NCBI RefSeq assembly: GCF_963580165.1 | Contig: NZ_CAUZLM010000010.1 | Span: 1 to 50,065 of the forward strand | From: Fructobacillus evanidus | GTDB lineage: Bacteria > Bacillota > Bacilli > Lactobacillales > Lactobacillaceae | Length of the DNA: 50,065 bases | Direction: 5' to 3' | Shown here: positions 8,173-16,393 of the stretch, piece after piece | Layout of the letters: each line of letters begins with the position of its first letter | Position numbering within the stretch: the stretch's first letter is position 1 | Notes under the pieces: model-generated | Seen by the model: the letters and a program-made list of their open reading frames with translations, nothing else | The model's database searches: none | Told to the model about the DNA's origin: nothing | Translations under genes and position numbers: made by a program

Positions 8173-8625
8173 ATGAAAGTTGTATTTTTGGAAGATGTTA
8201 AGGGTCGCGGTAAGAAGGGCGAAGTGAAGGACGTTCCCGATGGTTACGCCAACAACTTCTTAATCAAGAATAAAAAAGCAGAACCAGCAACTGGGAAAAA
8301 CCTCGGGGCCGTTAAGGGTCGGCAAAAGGCCGAAGAAAAATTAGCTGCTGAAGAATTGGCTGAAGCCAAGCAGTTGAAAGAAAAGCTAGAAAACGAAAAG
8401 ACAGTAATCGAAATTAAGGGAAAGGCCGGTACGGATGGTCGCCTCTTTGGGGCTGTTTCAACGAAGCAAATTGTGGCTGCCTTGTCTGACCAATATAAAG
8501 TGAAAATCGATAAGCGTAAGCTGCTTTTAAATCAGCCAATTCATGCCATGGGCTTCACCACAGTCCCTGTTAAGTTGCACCATGACGTAATGGCCGACCT
8601 CCGCGTGCACGTTAGCGAGGGCTAA
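8173..8625 (+). CDS. rplI: 50S ribosomal protein L9
   Basis: L9 binds 23S rRNA near the L1 stalk and stabilises the reading frame. The 150-residue product starts MKVVFLEDVKGRGKKGEVKD and has the family's N-domain signature with YANNFLI. A long charged connecting helix (~45-80) and the C-terminal domain follow. The ribosome site is AAAGGAGG. The stop is one base from the dnaB start, so the two genes are coupled. Confidence 0.97.
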   Translation: MKVVFLEDVKGRGKKGEVKDVPDGYANNFLIKNKKAEPATGKNLGAVKGRQKAEEKLAAEELAEAKQLKEKLENEKTVIEIKGKAGTDGRLFGAVSTKQIVAALSDQYKVKIDKRKLLLNQPIHAMGFTTVPVKLHHDVMADLRVHVSEG

Positions 8626-8626
8626 A

Positions 8627-10111
8627 ATGGCTGATGTTTCAGTAATGGGCAATGAATACCGACAAGCACCCAATGATGAGGCGGCCGAACGTGCCGTTTT
8701 GGGTGCTATTTTCTTTGATGTTCAATCAGAGGCGGCCGTTGTCGCAGCGGAAGCCATCCTTGATCCAAGCGATTTTTATCGGCAAAAGCACCAAGAAATT
8801 TTTAAGGCGATGCAGCTGCTGGTTGAAGAAGAACGGCCTGTTGATATCTTGACTTTACAAGACAAGCTGAATGCCATGGGCCAGCTAGAAAATGTTGGTG
8901 GGATTGACTACTTAGTTGAAATTTCACAGGCTTCGGCATCCGCTTCCAACTTAAAATTTTATGCGCAAATTGTGCATGAAAAAGCGATTTTGCGACGTTT
9001 GATTCAAACGTTAACGGAATCGATGACATTGGCCTATGACGGGTCCGAACCATCGAGTGAATTGCTTGAAGATCTCGGTCGTCAGCTTGATCGCCTGGCC
9101 CAAAGCCAGGGCGATGATGATTTACGACGGATTAAAGACGTCTTGAATGAGTTTCAAGAAAATTTGCAGGCCGCTAGTGAAAACGATAGTAAAGTTATCG
9201 GGATTGCTTCGGGTTATGACCAATTAGATGAGTTAACACACGGTTTTCGTGAAGACCAAATGATTGTCATTGGTGCCCGTCCGGCCGTTGGAAAGACGGC
9301 TTTCGTCTTAAATATTGCCAAGAATGCAGCTAAAACCGAAAAGAAACCCGTTGTGATTTTTTCTTTGGAAATGGGTGCCGTCGATTTGGTAACCCGATTA
9401 GTTGCTGCCGAAGGTGGGATTGATTCTAATAAATTAACTACTGGTGACATGCAAGAAGAAGATTGGGCGGCTTTAACCCTAGCCGTTCAATCACTGGCAA
9501 ACATGCAAATTTATATGGATGATACGCCGGGAATTCGGATGGCGCAAATCTCGGCTAAGTTGCGCAAATTAGAGCGCGAAGTTGTGGGACGCATGCCAGA
9601 AGAAGAGCGGGATGAAAACCCCCATCCTTTGGGTCTGGTGATGATTGATTACCTGGGCTTGATTGAATCTGCTAATAGTGAAAGCCGCCAGCAGGCCGTT
9701 TCTGAAGTTTCTCGTTCCATCAAGAAGTTGGCGAAGGAATTGCATACACCGATTATCGCCTTGGCTCAACTTTCGCGTGGTGTTGAGCAGCGTCAGGATC
9801 AGCGGCCAATTCTTTCCGACTTGCGTGAATCTGGTTCGATTGAGCAGGATGCTGATATCGTGGCCTTTTTGTATCGTGATGATTATCATCCCAACCGAGC
9901 TGGTGAGGATGACGATGAAGGTGGCAACCAAGGCGAAGAAGAGACAGTTGTTCCAATTGAAGTCCTTGTTGAGAAAAACCGTGCCGGGGCCAGAGGGAAG
10001 GCGGAGTTGATGTTTAACAAGCCAACTTTCAAGTTCTCAAATATGGCCGGTACTTACCGTCAGGAGCAATCGGGTTTTGGCCCAATTCCTGATATGTCGC
10101 AGGGCTGGTAA
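8627..10111 (+). CDS. dnaB: Replicative DNA helicase DnaB
   Basis: This is the hexameric helicase that unwinds DNA at the replication fork. The N-terminal DnaB domain spans roughly residues 15-120 and the RecA-like ATPase begins at ~185. Walker A is GARPAVGKTAF at ~215, Walker B is LVMIDYLGLI, and SRGVEQR plus the DLRESGSIEQDADIV region are typical. At 494 residues it is about 35-40 longer than usual. The extra length is a charged insert near residue 320 (MPEEERDENPHP) and an acidic stretch near 425-440 (EDDDEGGNQGEEE). Initiation is coupled to rplI. Confidence 0.96.
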   Translation: MADVSVMGNEYRQAPNDEAAERAVLGAIFFDVQSEAAVVAAEAILDPSDFYRQKHQEIFKAMQLLVEEERPVDILTLQDKLNAMGQLENVGGIDYLVEISQASASASNLKFYAQIVHEKAILRRLIQTLTESMTLAYDGSEPSSELLEDLGRQLDRLAQSQGDDDLRRIKDVLNEFQENLQAASENDSKVIGIASGYDQLDELTHGFREDQMIVIGARPAVGKTAFVLNIAKNAAKTEKKPVVIFSLEMGAVDLVTRLVAAEGGIDSNKLTTGDMQEEDWAALTLAVQSLANMQIYMDDTPGIRMAQISAKLRKLEREVVGRMPEEERDENPHPLGLVMIDYLGLIESANSESRQQAVSEVSRSIKKLAKELHTPIIALAQLSRGVEQRQDQRPILSDLRESGSIEQDADIVAFLYRDDYHPNRAGEDDDEGGNQGEEETVVPIEVLVEKNRAGARGKAELMFNKPTFKFSNMAGTYRQEQSGFGPIPDMSQGW

Positions 10112-10127
10112 ACAATGACATAAAAGC

Positions 10128-10164
10128 AAAAGGCAGCACATCCATTTTGAATGTGCTGCCTTTT
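10128..10164. terminator. Bidirectional terminator between dnaB and the YbaK gene
   Basis: AAAAGGCAGCACAT pairs with ATGTGCTGCCTTTT around a 9-base loop (10142-10150). A and T tracts on both sides let it serve the convergent genes. Confidence 0.9.
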
Positions 10165-10183
10165 CTTGTTCTTGAAAGTTGTT

Positions 10184-10690
10184 TTATGATTCCGTTTCGG
10201 TTAAATCTGCAAAAGGGGCGTTAATCATGGCCGCCAGTTCTTTGGGATTTAATTTATCGGAGCGACCGAGTTCGCCGGCAGAAACTAGGAAGTAATCGGC
10301 TGTCTCTGCTTCTTTGGCGAAGTAGATGGGAAAGCCGTGGTTCTGCCAAATACCAACGGGGTTGTTGGCGCCGTGAACATAGCCGGTGGTGGCCACTAAT
10401 TCCTTGAGTGGCAGCATATGGGTCTTTTTGTTACCGGAAACGGCGGCTAATTTTTTCATATCTAAACGCTTGGTGAGGGGGACGACTGCAACCAAAGGAC
10501 CGGTCTTGTCACCCTTAACGGCGAGCGTCTTAAAGATGTCAGATTGTTGAATACCCAATTCATCCATCTTGATCGCAATTTCTTCTTCGCTTAAGTCTAA
10601 AGCGTTTAGCTCGAGCGGTTCATAGGCCACGCCGTGCTTATCGAGGACTTGTTCGGGTAATGTTTTTTTATCTTTTTTCTTCTTTGCCAT
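10184..10690 (-). CDS. YbaK/EbsC-family aminoacyl-tRNA deacylase (Cys-tRNA(Pro) type)
   Basis: YbaK proteins edit mischarged Cys-tRNA(Pro), or related tRNAs, in trans. The 168-residue product shows the single YbaK/ProRS-INS domain, with IFKTLAVKGDKTGPLVAVVP containing the usual lysine and GYVHGANNPVGI near residue 105. The N-terminus (AKKKKDKK) is very basic. The ATG is at 10690, and an extended -10 (TGCTAAAAT) is seen on the minus strand just upstream, divergent from gntR. The exact tRNA substrate cannot be told from sequence. Confidence 0.88.
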   Translation of the reverse strand: MAKKKKDKKTLPEQVLDKHGVAYEPLELNALDLSEEEIAIKMDELGIQQSDIFKTLAVKGDKTGPLVAVVPLTKRLDMKKLAAVSGNKKTHMLPLKELVATTGYVHGANNPVGIWQNHGFPIYFAKEAETADYFLVSAGELGRSDKLNPKELAAMINAPFADLTETES

Positions 10691-10750
10691 GACTCTATTT
10701 TAGCACAAGAAAAAATCAGAGAAAAAGCAGTTACAACCAATTTTGAAAAG

Positions 10751-10761
10751 TGGTCGGACCA
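10751..10761. promoter_or_regulatory. Palindromic operator in the gntR promoter
   Basis: TGGTC-G-GACCA is a perfect palindrome followed by ATTATG. It lies just upstream of the extended -10 TGCTACAAT (about 10767-10775) of the gntR gene, 21 bases before its ATG. HutC-type GntR regulators such as NagR bind TGGTCTAGACCA-like sites, so autoregulation by the adjacent regulator is likely. Confidence 0.65.
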
Positions 10762-10781
10762 ATTATGCTACAATAGATGTT

Positions 10782-11510
10782 ATGTCAGAAGCAATTTATG
10801 TAACGGTGCAAGCCGATATCAAACAAAAAATTTATCAGGGTCAGTATGAAGACCTCAAATTACCAGATGAGCGAACGCTAGCGGCCGATTACCAGGTCTC
10901 GCGTTCTTCTATCAAACGAGCGCTGAATGTATTGGTCCAGCAGGGGATTATCTTTAAGAAGCGGGGATCGGGAACTTTTGTGAACCCCCTATACCTGAAA
11001 AATCAGGCAATCTTTCAACATGAGGGATCAAACCTGGGCGTTTCGGATTCTTTTCGGATTAATGGCCAGGCACCGAGCATTGAACTCCTGGACTTTCGGG
11101 TGATTCAGGCTACGCCAGAGCAGCAATCAGCATTGTTTTTAAACGATGGGGATTTTGTTTACGAAATTAAGCGCCTACGTAAGCTGGATGGTGTGCCATT
11201 CATGATTGAATATGGCTATGTGCCGATTTCTTTATTGCCGGGGCTTAACCGGGAAACGGTCACCAAATCAATTTACGAATATGTTGAAAAGCGCAAATCA
11301 AAGACGGTGACGAGGTCGTTTATGACCATCATGACCGAACCTTCTAATGCCGAAGAACAGAAATTGTTAAAACTGAAAGCAACTGAACCAGTGGGCATTA
11401 TGGAAGGGATTTTCTTTATGGATGATGGGACACCGTTGGAATATTCTAATATGCGTCTACATTACAAATACCTGCGTTATAATGCTTTCGTCTCACTTGG
11501 TTCGGAATAA
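10782..11510 (+). CDS. GntR-family transcriptional regulator, HutC subfamily (UTRA domain)
   Basis: The 242-residue protein has an N-terminal winged HTH (residues ~5-70, with LPDERTLAADYQVSRSSIKRALNVL) and a C-terminal UTRA ligand-binding domain (~85-235). Such regulators usually respond to phosphorylated sugars. The ATG at 10782 is preferred over an in-frame TTG at 10743, because that TTG lies in the promoter and would put the operator inside the coding region. A TGG-palindrome lies at its own promoter and another upstream of xpk (11561), so it probably controls itself and phosphoketolase. No strong ribosome site is visible. The effector is unknown. Confidence 0.88.
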   Translation: MSEAIYVTVQADIKQKIYQGQYEDLKLPDERTLAADYQVSRSSIKRALNVLVQQGIIFKKRGSGTFVNPLYLKNQAIFQHEGSNLGVSDSFRINGQAPSIELLDFRVIQATPEQQSALFLNDGDFVYEIKRLRKLDGVPFMIEYGYVPISLLPGLNRETVTKSIYEYVEKRKSKTVTRSFMTIMTEPSNAEEQKLLKLKATEPVGIMEGIFFMDDGTPLEYSNMRLHYKYLRYNAFVSLGSE

Positions 11511-11560
11511 GAAAGCTGATTTAGCAAACAATTTCATGAATTGTGTTTAATAAAGAGTGA

Positions 11561-11574
11561 TTGGACCGGTCCAA
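11561..11574. promoter_or_regulatory. Palindromic operator upstream of xpk
   Basis: TTGGACCGGTCCAA is a perfect 14-base palindrome followed by TTAT. It shares the GG.C..G.CCAATTAT pattern with the gntR operator at 10751. It lies 56 bases upstream of the xpk -35 box, so control of xpk would be by activation, roadblock of read-through from gntR, or looping. Confidence 0.65.
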
Positions 11575-11585
11575 TTATCGGAGGA

Positions 11586-11633
11586 ATGCAACCAAAAACG
11601 AAAAAGTTAGGCCCAAAGGCCTTTTTTTCTTGA
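11586..11633 (+). other. Possible 15-codon leader ORF overlapping an intrinsic terminator
   Basis: An ATG at 11586 follows CGGAGG and encodes MQPKTKKLGPKAFFS, then TGA. The second half overlaps a short terminator hairpin (11609-11628). The ribosome site is unusually close to the ATG (1-2 bases), so translation is doubtful. If it is translated, ribosome position could affect the hairpin. Confidence 0.25.
11609..11628 (+). terminator. Terminator between gntR and xpk
   Basis: AGGCC-CAAA-GGCCT is followed by T7. The 5-bp GC-rich stem lies immediately before the xpk -35 box and separates gntR transcription from xpk. Confidence 0.75.
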
Positions 11634-11658
11634 ACGAACGGAACACACTCGATATAAT
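11630..11658 (+). promoter_or_regulatory. xpk promoter
   Basis: TTGAAC (11630-11635) and a consensus TATAAT (11653-11658) are exactly 17 bases apart. This is a strong sigma-A promoter fitting a highly expressed catabolic gene. The leader is about 65 bases and contains a small GAAG-CGGG-CTTC hairpin. Confidence 0.9.
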
Positions 11659-11728
11659 AGAACTTGTAAATATATATCCGGAGTTTGCAGAAGCGGGCTT
11701 CGTTGAAAGAAAAAGGAGTACTATTTAC

Positions 11729-14182
11729 ATGGTTGATTACAACTCAAAAGAGTACTTGGAACTTGTTGATAAGTGGTGGCGTGCAACCAACTATTTGTCA
11801 GCTGGGATGATTTTTTTGAAGTCAAACCCATTGTTCTCAGTAACTAAGACGCCTATTCAAGCTGAAGATGTTAAGGTTAAGCCAATCGGACACTGGGGAA
11901 CTATCTCAGGTCAAACATTCTTGTATGCTCATGCTAACCGTTTGATCAACAAGTATGACTTGAACATGTTCTACATCGGTGGTCCTGGTCACGGTGGCCA
12001 AGTCATGGTTACGAACGCTTACCTTGATGGTGAATATACTGCTGATTACCCAGAAGTTACTCAAGACTTGAAGGGTATGTCAACTTTGTTCAAGCGCTTC
12101 TCATTCCCAGGTGGAATTGGTTCACACATGACTGCCCAAACTCCAGGTTCATTGCATGAAGGTGGAGAATTGGGTTACTCATTGTCACACGCATTCGGTG
12201 CCGTTTTGGACAACCCTGACCAAATCGCTTTTGCCGTTGTTGGTGATGGGGAAGCCGAAACTGGTCCATCAATGACTTCATGGCACTCAATTAAGTTCTT
12301 GAACGCCAAGAACGATGGTGCTGTTTTGCCAATCTTGGATTTGAACGGATTTAAGATTTCAAACCCAACTGTCTTCTCACGTATGTCAGATGAAGAAATC
12401 AAGAACTTCTTTGCAGGTCTTGGTTACTCAGCTCGTTTCATCGAAAACGATGACATCCATGACTACATGACTTACCACGAAAAGGCTGCTGATATCTTCG
12501 ATACTGCTATTGAAGACATCCAAGCTATCCAAAAGGATGCTCGTGAAAACGGTAAGTATGAAGATGGTACAATTCCTGCATGGCCAGTGATTATTGCTCG
12601 CTTGCCAAAGGGTTGGGGTGGACCTACCCATGACCAAGCTGGAATGCCAATCGAAAACTCATTCCGTGCCCACCAAGTTCCATTGCCTTTGGCACAAGGA
12701 AAGTTGGACACATTACCACAATTCGAAGAATGGATGAACTCATACAAGCCTGAAGAATTGTTTAACGCTGATGGTTCATTGAAGGATGAATTGAAGGCTA
12801 TCGCTCCTAAGGGCGACAAGCGTATGTCAGCTAACCCAATCGCTAACGGTGGTCGTAAGCGCGGTGAAGATCTTAAGGATCTTGACTTGCCAGACTGGCG
12901 CGATTATGTAAACGACATCAACGCTGACAACCGTGGAACTATCTTGCCAGATGGTAACCGCAACATGGACATGTTCACTTTGTCAAACTACCTTGAAAAG
13001 GTAATGCAAATGAACCCTAAGTCATTCCGTGTCTTTGGTCCTGATGAAACGATGTCAAACCGTTTGTGGTCATTGTTTGATACTACTAACCGTCAATGGA
13101 TGGAAGAAGTTAAGAACCCTAACGACCAATACGAAGCACCAGAAGGCCGTATCTTGGATGCTCAATTGTCAGAGCACCAAGCTGAAGGTTGGCTTGAAGG
13201 TTATACTTTGACTGGTCGTGTTGGAATCTTCGCTTCATACGAATCATTCTTGCGCGTTGTGGATTCAATGATTACTCAGCACTTCAAGTGGTTGCGTCAC
13301 GCTTCAGAACAAGCATGGCGTAATGACTACCCATCATTGAACTTGATTTCTACTTCTACTGCCTTCCAGCAGGACCACAACGGTTACACTCACCAGGATC
13401 CTGGTATGTTGACTCACTTGGCCGAAAAGAAGTCAGACTTCATCCGTCAATACTTGCCAGCTGATGGAAACTCAGCTTTGGCAGTGATGGAACGTGCCTT
13501 TAGCGAACACTCAAAGGTTAACCACATGGTTATCTCAAAGCAACCACGTCAACAGTGGTTCTCAGCTGCTGAAGCTGAAGTGTTGGCTACTGATGGTTTG
13601 AAGGTTATTGATTGGGCATCTACTGCACCATCAGCTGATGTGGACATCACATTTGCTTCTGCTGGTACAGAACCAACAATCGAAACTTTGGCCGCATTGT
13701 GGTTGGTTAACCAGGAATTCCCTGAAGTTAAGTTCCGCTATGTAAACGTTGTTGAATTGCTTCGTTTGCAGAAGAAGTCAGAATCAGCTGGTAACGACGA
13801 ACGTGAATTGTCAGATGATGAATTCAACAAGTTCTTCCAAGCTGATACACCAGTTATCTTCGGATTCCACGGATACGAAGACTTGGTTGAATCATTCTTC
13901 TTCGAGCGTAAGTTCCGCGGTGACGTCTTTGTTCACGGATACCGTGAAGATGGTGACATCACAACTACTTACGATATGCGTGTTTACTCACACCTTGATC
14001 GTTTCCACCAAGCTAAGGAAGCTGTTGCTGTCCTTGCAGACCGTGGTGCAGTTGATCAAGCTGCTGCTGACACATTCATCACTAAGATGGATGACATCTT
14101 GGCAAAGCACATGAAGGTGACCCGTGAAGAAGGTCGCGATATCGAAGAATTTACTAAGTGGCAATGGTCTGCTTTGAAGTAA
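11729..14182 (+). CDS. xpk: Xylulose-5-phosphate/fructose-6-phosphate phosphoketolase
   Basis: This ThDP-dependent enzyme splits xylulose 5-phosphate with phosphate to acetyl phosphate and glyceraldehyde 3-phosphate, the defining step of heterolactic fermentation. The 817 residues are normal for the family. HWGTISGQTF and GPGHGGQ lie in the N-terminal third. The ThDP/Mg motif GDGEAETGP is at ~170 with LDLNGFKISNPT downstream, and AIAPKGDKRMSANP is at ~370. The ATG at 11729 follows AAAAGGAG by 10 bases. An upstream open frame reaches 11561, but it starts inside the operator and contains the promoter. Codon use is strongly biased (Ser TCA, Leu TTG, Lys AAG), as in highly expressed genes. Confidence 0.97.
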   Translation: MVDYNSKEYLELVDKWWRATNYLSAGMIFLKSNPLFSVTKTPIQAEDVKVKPIGHWGTISGQTFLYAHANRLINKYDLNMFYIGGPGHGGQVMVTNAYLDGEYTADYPEVTQDLKGMSTLFKRFSFPGGIGSHMTAQTPGSLHEGGELGYSLSHAFGAVLDNPDQIAFAVVGDGEAETGPSMTSWHSIKFLNAKNDGAVLPILDLNGFKISNPTVFSRMSDEEIKNFFAGLGYSARFIENDDIHDYMTYHEKAADIFDTAIEDIQAIQKDARENGKYEDGTIPAWPVIIARLPKGWGGPTHDQAGMPIENSFRAHQVPLPLAQGKLDTLPQFEEWMNSYKPEELFNADGSLKDELKAIAPKGDKRMSANPIANGGRKRGEDLKDLDLPDWRDYVNDINADNRGTILPDGNRNMDMFTLSNYLEKVMQMNPKSFRVFGPDETMSNRLWSLFDTTNRQWMEEVKNPNDQYEAPEGRILDAQLSEHQAEGWLEGYTLTGRVGIFASYESFLRVVDSMITQHFKWLRHASEQAWRNDYPSLNLISTSTAFQQDHNGYTHQDPGMLTHLAEKKSDFIRQYLPADGNSALAVMERAFSEHSKVNHMVISKQPRQQWFSAAEAEVLATDGLKVIDWASTAPSADVDITFASAGTEPTIETLAALWLVNQEFPEVKFRYVNVVELLRLQKKSESAGNDERELSDDEFNKFFQADTPVIFGFHGYEDLVESFFFERKFRGDVFVHGYREDGDITTTYDMRVYSHLDRFHQAKEAVAVLADRGAVDQAAADTFITKMDDILAKHMKVTREEGRDIEEFTKWQWSALK

Positions 14183-14196
14183 GCTATTAACACTTG

Positions 14197-14224
14197 AAAG
14201 AATCGCCTCGGCGGTTCTTTTTTT
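14197..14224 (+). terminator. xpk terminator
   Basis: AAGAATCGCC pairs with GGCGGTTCTT (one G-U pair) around a 2-base loop and is followed by a T run. It lies 15 bases after the xpk stop. Confidence 0.9.
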
Positions 14225-14295
14225 ATACTCATTTATCGGCAAAGTCTAACTAAACTTTGCTATAATTGACATAATCTTGAAAAGGGGCTAATTTT

Positions 14296-15114
14296 ATGCA
14301 AGCAATTAAACTTGTTTCGATTGATATTGACGGCACGCTTTATAATGATAATCGCGAAATTACACCGGCGGTAAAAAGTGCTATCCAAAAGGCGACGGCA
14401 CAGGGCGTTCATGTGGTGATTACCACTGGGCGACCAGAAACAGGCGTTAAGAAGATTTTGAATGAATTAGATCTCTTGGGTGAGGACCATTATGTGATTA
14501 CGCATAATGGTGGTTTGGTTCAAACAACAGATGGACAAAAGACCCTTCATCGAGCTGCTTTGACGTGGACCACTTTTTTAAAGGCCCAACAATTTGCGGC
14601 GGATAACAATACCTATATCCAGGTTGAATCGGACTCAGACGCCTATACGGTGATGACGAATGTGAATATCTTTGCCAGCCAAGAAAACTTTGTCGTCAGC
14701 CTTCCGTTGACCATTAAAGACGAAGTTTCAGAGTTGAAGGAGACTTCTTTTGTGAAGGCCATTGCCATTGGCGATGAGGCCTTTATGGATAGTATCCAGG
14801 CAAAGGTACCGGCAGAGTTGAAGCAAGAAGCCAATGTGGTCCGTTCAACCCCTAATAATCTTGAATTTATGAATACGGCTGCTTCGAAGGGTCAAGCTCT
14901 GTTGGCTTTAGCAAAGGAATTGGGCATTGACCAGTCAGAAACAATGGCGATTGGTGACCAGGAAAACGATCATACGATGATTGAGGCTGCCGGTATTGGT
15001 GTCGCCATGGGAAATGCGGTGCCTTCAATTAAGGCCATTGCCAACCAGGAAACAACGGATAATAACCACGATGGTGTTGCAAAAGCCATCGAACGCTTTA
15101 TTTTGGCCGATTAA
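14296..15114 (+). CDS. Cof-type HAD-superfamily sugar-phosphate phosphatase
   Basis: This is a 272-residue HAD hydrolase of the Cof/YidA type. Motif I is SIDIDGTLYND (nucleophile Asp near residue 9), motif II is VVITTGRP with Thr, and motif IV is MAIGDQENDHTMIEAAG near 220. A C2-type cap lies between. The family dephosphorylates sugar phosphates, flavin or PLP precursors; the substrate here is not readable. The gene is monocistronic, with an extended -10 promoter TGCTATAAT (ending at 14266) and AAAAGGGG as ribosome site. Confidence 0.9.
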   Translation: MQAIKLVSIDIDGTLYNDNREITPAVKSAIQKATAQGVHVVITTGRPETGVKKILNELDLLGEDHYVITHNGGLVQTTDGQKTLHRAALTWTTFLKAQQFAADNNTYIQVESDSDAYTVMTNVNIFASQENFVVSLPLTIKDEVSELKETSFVKAIAIGDEAFMDSIQAKVPAELKQEANVVRSTPNNLEFMNTAASKGQALLALAKELGIDQSETMAIGDQENDHTMIEAAGIGVAMGNAVPSIKAIANQETTDNNHDGVAKAIERFILAD

Positions 15115-15146
15115 TAATCAACAACATATCAGTAACTTAAAATTAC

Positions 15147-15178
15147 AAGCGACGATGATAAAATCAGTCGCTTTTTTT
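15147..15178 (+). terminator. Terminator after the HAD phosphatase
   Basis: AAGCGAC pairs with GTCGCTT around a 13-base loop and is followed by a T run, 33 bases after the stop codon. Confidence 0.8.
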
Positions 15179-15247
15179 GCCCAGTTACCCTGGTTTTATT
15201 GTTATAATATATAAGAAATCGTTGTTCTTTAATCTGGAGTAGCAAAA

Positions 15248-16237
15248 ATGACTAAGTCAAACCTAAAACTCTTTTCTCTCTCATCGAACCACCCCTTAGC
15301 AGAAAAAATTGCTGCTGAAGTCGGTGTGCCATTAAGCGACATTTCGGTGAAGCGCTTTGCCGATGGTGAAGTGCAAATTAACATTGAAGAATCTGTCCGT
15401 GGCGCAGATGTCTTCGTCATTCAATCAACATCCCAACCGGTTAACGATAATCTGATGGAATTGTTGATTATGATTGATGCCTTGAAGCGGGCGTCAGCTG
15501 ACCAAATTAACGTGGTCTTACCTTACTATGGTTATGCACGTCAAGACCGGAAGGCTCGTTCACGTGAGCCAATCACGGCCAAGTTGGTTGCAAATATGAT
15601 TGAACGTGCTGGGGCCACCCGTGTGATGGCTTTGGACTTGCACGCTGCTCAAATTCAAGGGTTCTTCGACCTACCAATGGATCACTTGCAAGGTGCCCCA
15701 CTTTTGGCCGATTACTTGATTGAAACGGGCATTGCTGACAAGGAAAATGCCGTTGTTGTCTCACCCGATCATGGTGGAATGACGCGTGCCCGCAACTTGA
15801 ACAACATGCTTGGTTTAGAAGCACCAGTTGCCGTAATTGACAAGCGCCGTCCGAAGCCAAACGTGGCAGAGGTTGGTTCAATCGTTGGTGATGTTGCTGG
15901 TAAAACGGCCATTATGGTCGATGACATGATTGATACGGCCGGAACGATTACGCAGGGTGCCCAATTGGTTTTGGAACACGGTGCGAAGGAAGTTTATGTC
16001 GCCGCATCACATGCTGTCTTCTCAGGCCCAGCTTTGGAGCGTTTGCAAAATTCCGTCTTTACCAAGGTGATTGTGACGGATTCCATTAACTTGCCAGACT
16101 CAAAGAAGTTTGATAAGTTGGAAATTGTCTCTGTTGGTGAACTGATTGGCGAAGCCATTCGTCGAGTTTCATTGAATGAAGCAATTAGTCCAATGTTTAA
16201 GCATCGTTTCCGACGTCGTAGTTCGCAAGAAGACTAA
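15248..16237 (+). CDS. prs: Ribose-phosphate pyrophosphokinase
   Basis: PRPP synthetase converts ribose 5-phosphate and ATP to PRPP for nucleotide, His and Trp synthesis. The 329 residues are normal. Visible motifs are FADGEVQINIEESVRGADVF, YYGYARQDRKARSREPITAK, the catalytic-loop region VSPDHGGMTRARNLN, and the PRPP loop VDDMIDTAGTITQGA (~215-230). It is preceded by TATAAT at 15203-15208 and a GGAGTAGC ribosome site. It is monocistronic between terminators. Confidence 0.97.
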   Translation: MTKSNLKLFSLSSNHPLAEKIAAEVGVPLSDISVKRFADGEVQINIEESVRGADVFVIQSTSQPVNDNLMELLIMIDALKRASADQINVVLPYYGYARQDRKARSREPITAKLVANMIERAGATRVMALDLHAAQIQGFFDLPMDHLQGAPLLADYLIETGIADKENAVVVSPDHGGMTRARNLNNMLGLEAPVAVIDKRRPKPNVAEVGSIVGDVAGKTAIMVDDMIDTAGTITQGAQLVLEHGAKEVYVAASHAVFSGPALERLQNSVFTKVIVTDSINLPDSKKFDKLEIVSVGELIGEAIRRVSLNEAISPMFKHRFRRRSSQED

Positions 16238-16269
16238 GATGTTGCGAGTTAAATAAAGCAATTAATAAG

Positions 16270-16310
16270 AGACAATCTTTTGGCTGAAATGCTAAAAGTG
16301 GTCTTTTTTT
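16270..16310 (+). terminator. prs terminator 1
   Basis: AGAC..CTTTTGGC pairs with GCTAAAAG..GTCT (with G-U and bulges), followed by a T run, 32 bases after prs. Confidence 0.7.
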
Positions 16311-16325
16311 GTGAAGATTATTCGT

Positions 16326-16350
16326 AAATTGGCTGAAAGGCCAATTTTTT
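16326..16350 (+). terminator. prs terminator 2, overlapping the walR promoter
   Basis: AAATTGG pairs with CCAATTT around an 8-base loop, followed by more T. It directly precedes the extended -10 of walR and isolates walRK from prs. Confidence 0.65.
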
Positions 16351-16351
16351 A

Positions 16352-16360
16352 TGTTACAAT
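16352..16360 (+). promoter_or_regulatory. walR promoter (extended -10)
   Basis: TGTTACAAT is an extended -10 (TGnTACAAT) 34 bases before the walR ATG. No clear -35 is seen; the expected position falls inside the second prs terminator. Confidence 0.6.
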
Positions 16361-16393
16361 AACGAATGAAAAATGTTTTAATTGGAGACGCTT

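Noticed and set aside
11561..11728. 56-codon N-terminal extension of phosphoketolase from a TTG start
   Set aside because: It begins inside the palindromic operator and contains the terminator and the core promoter; AAAAGGAG before 11729 fixes the start.
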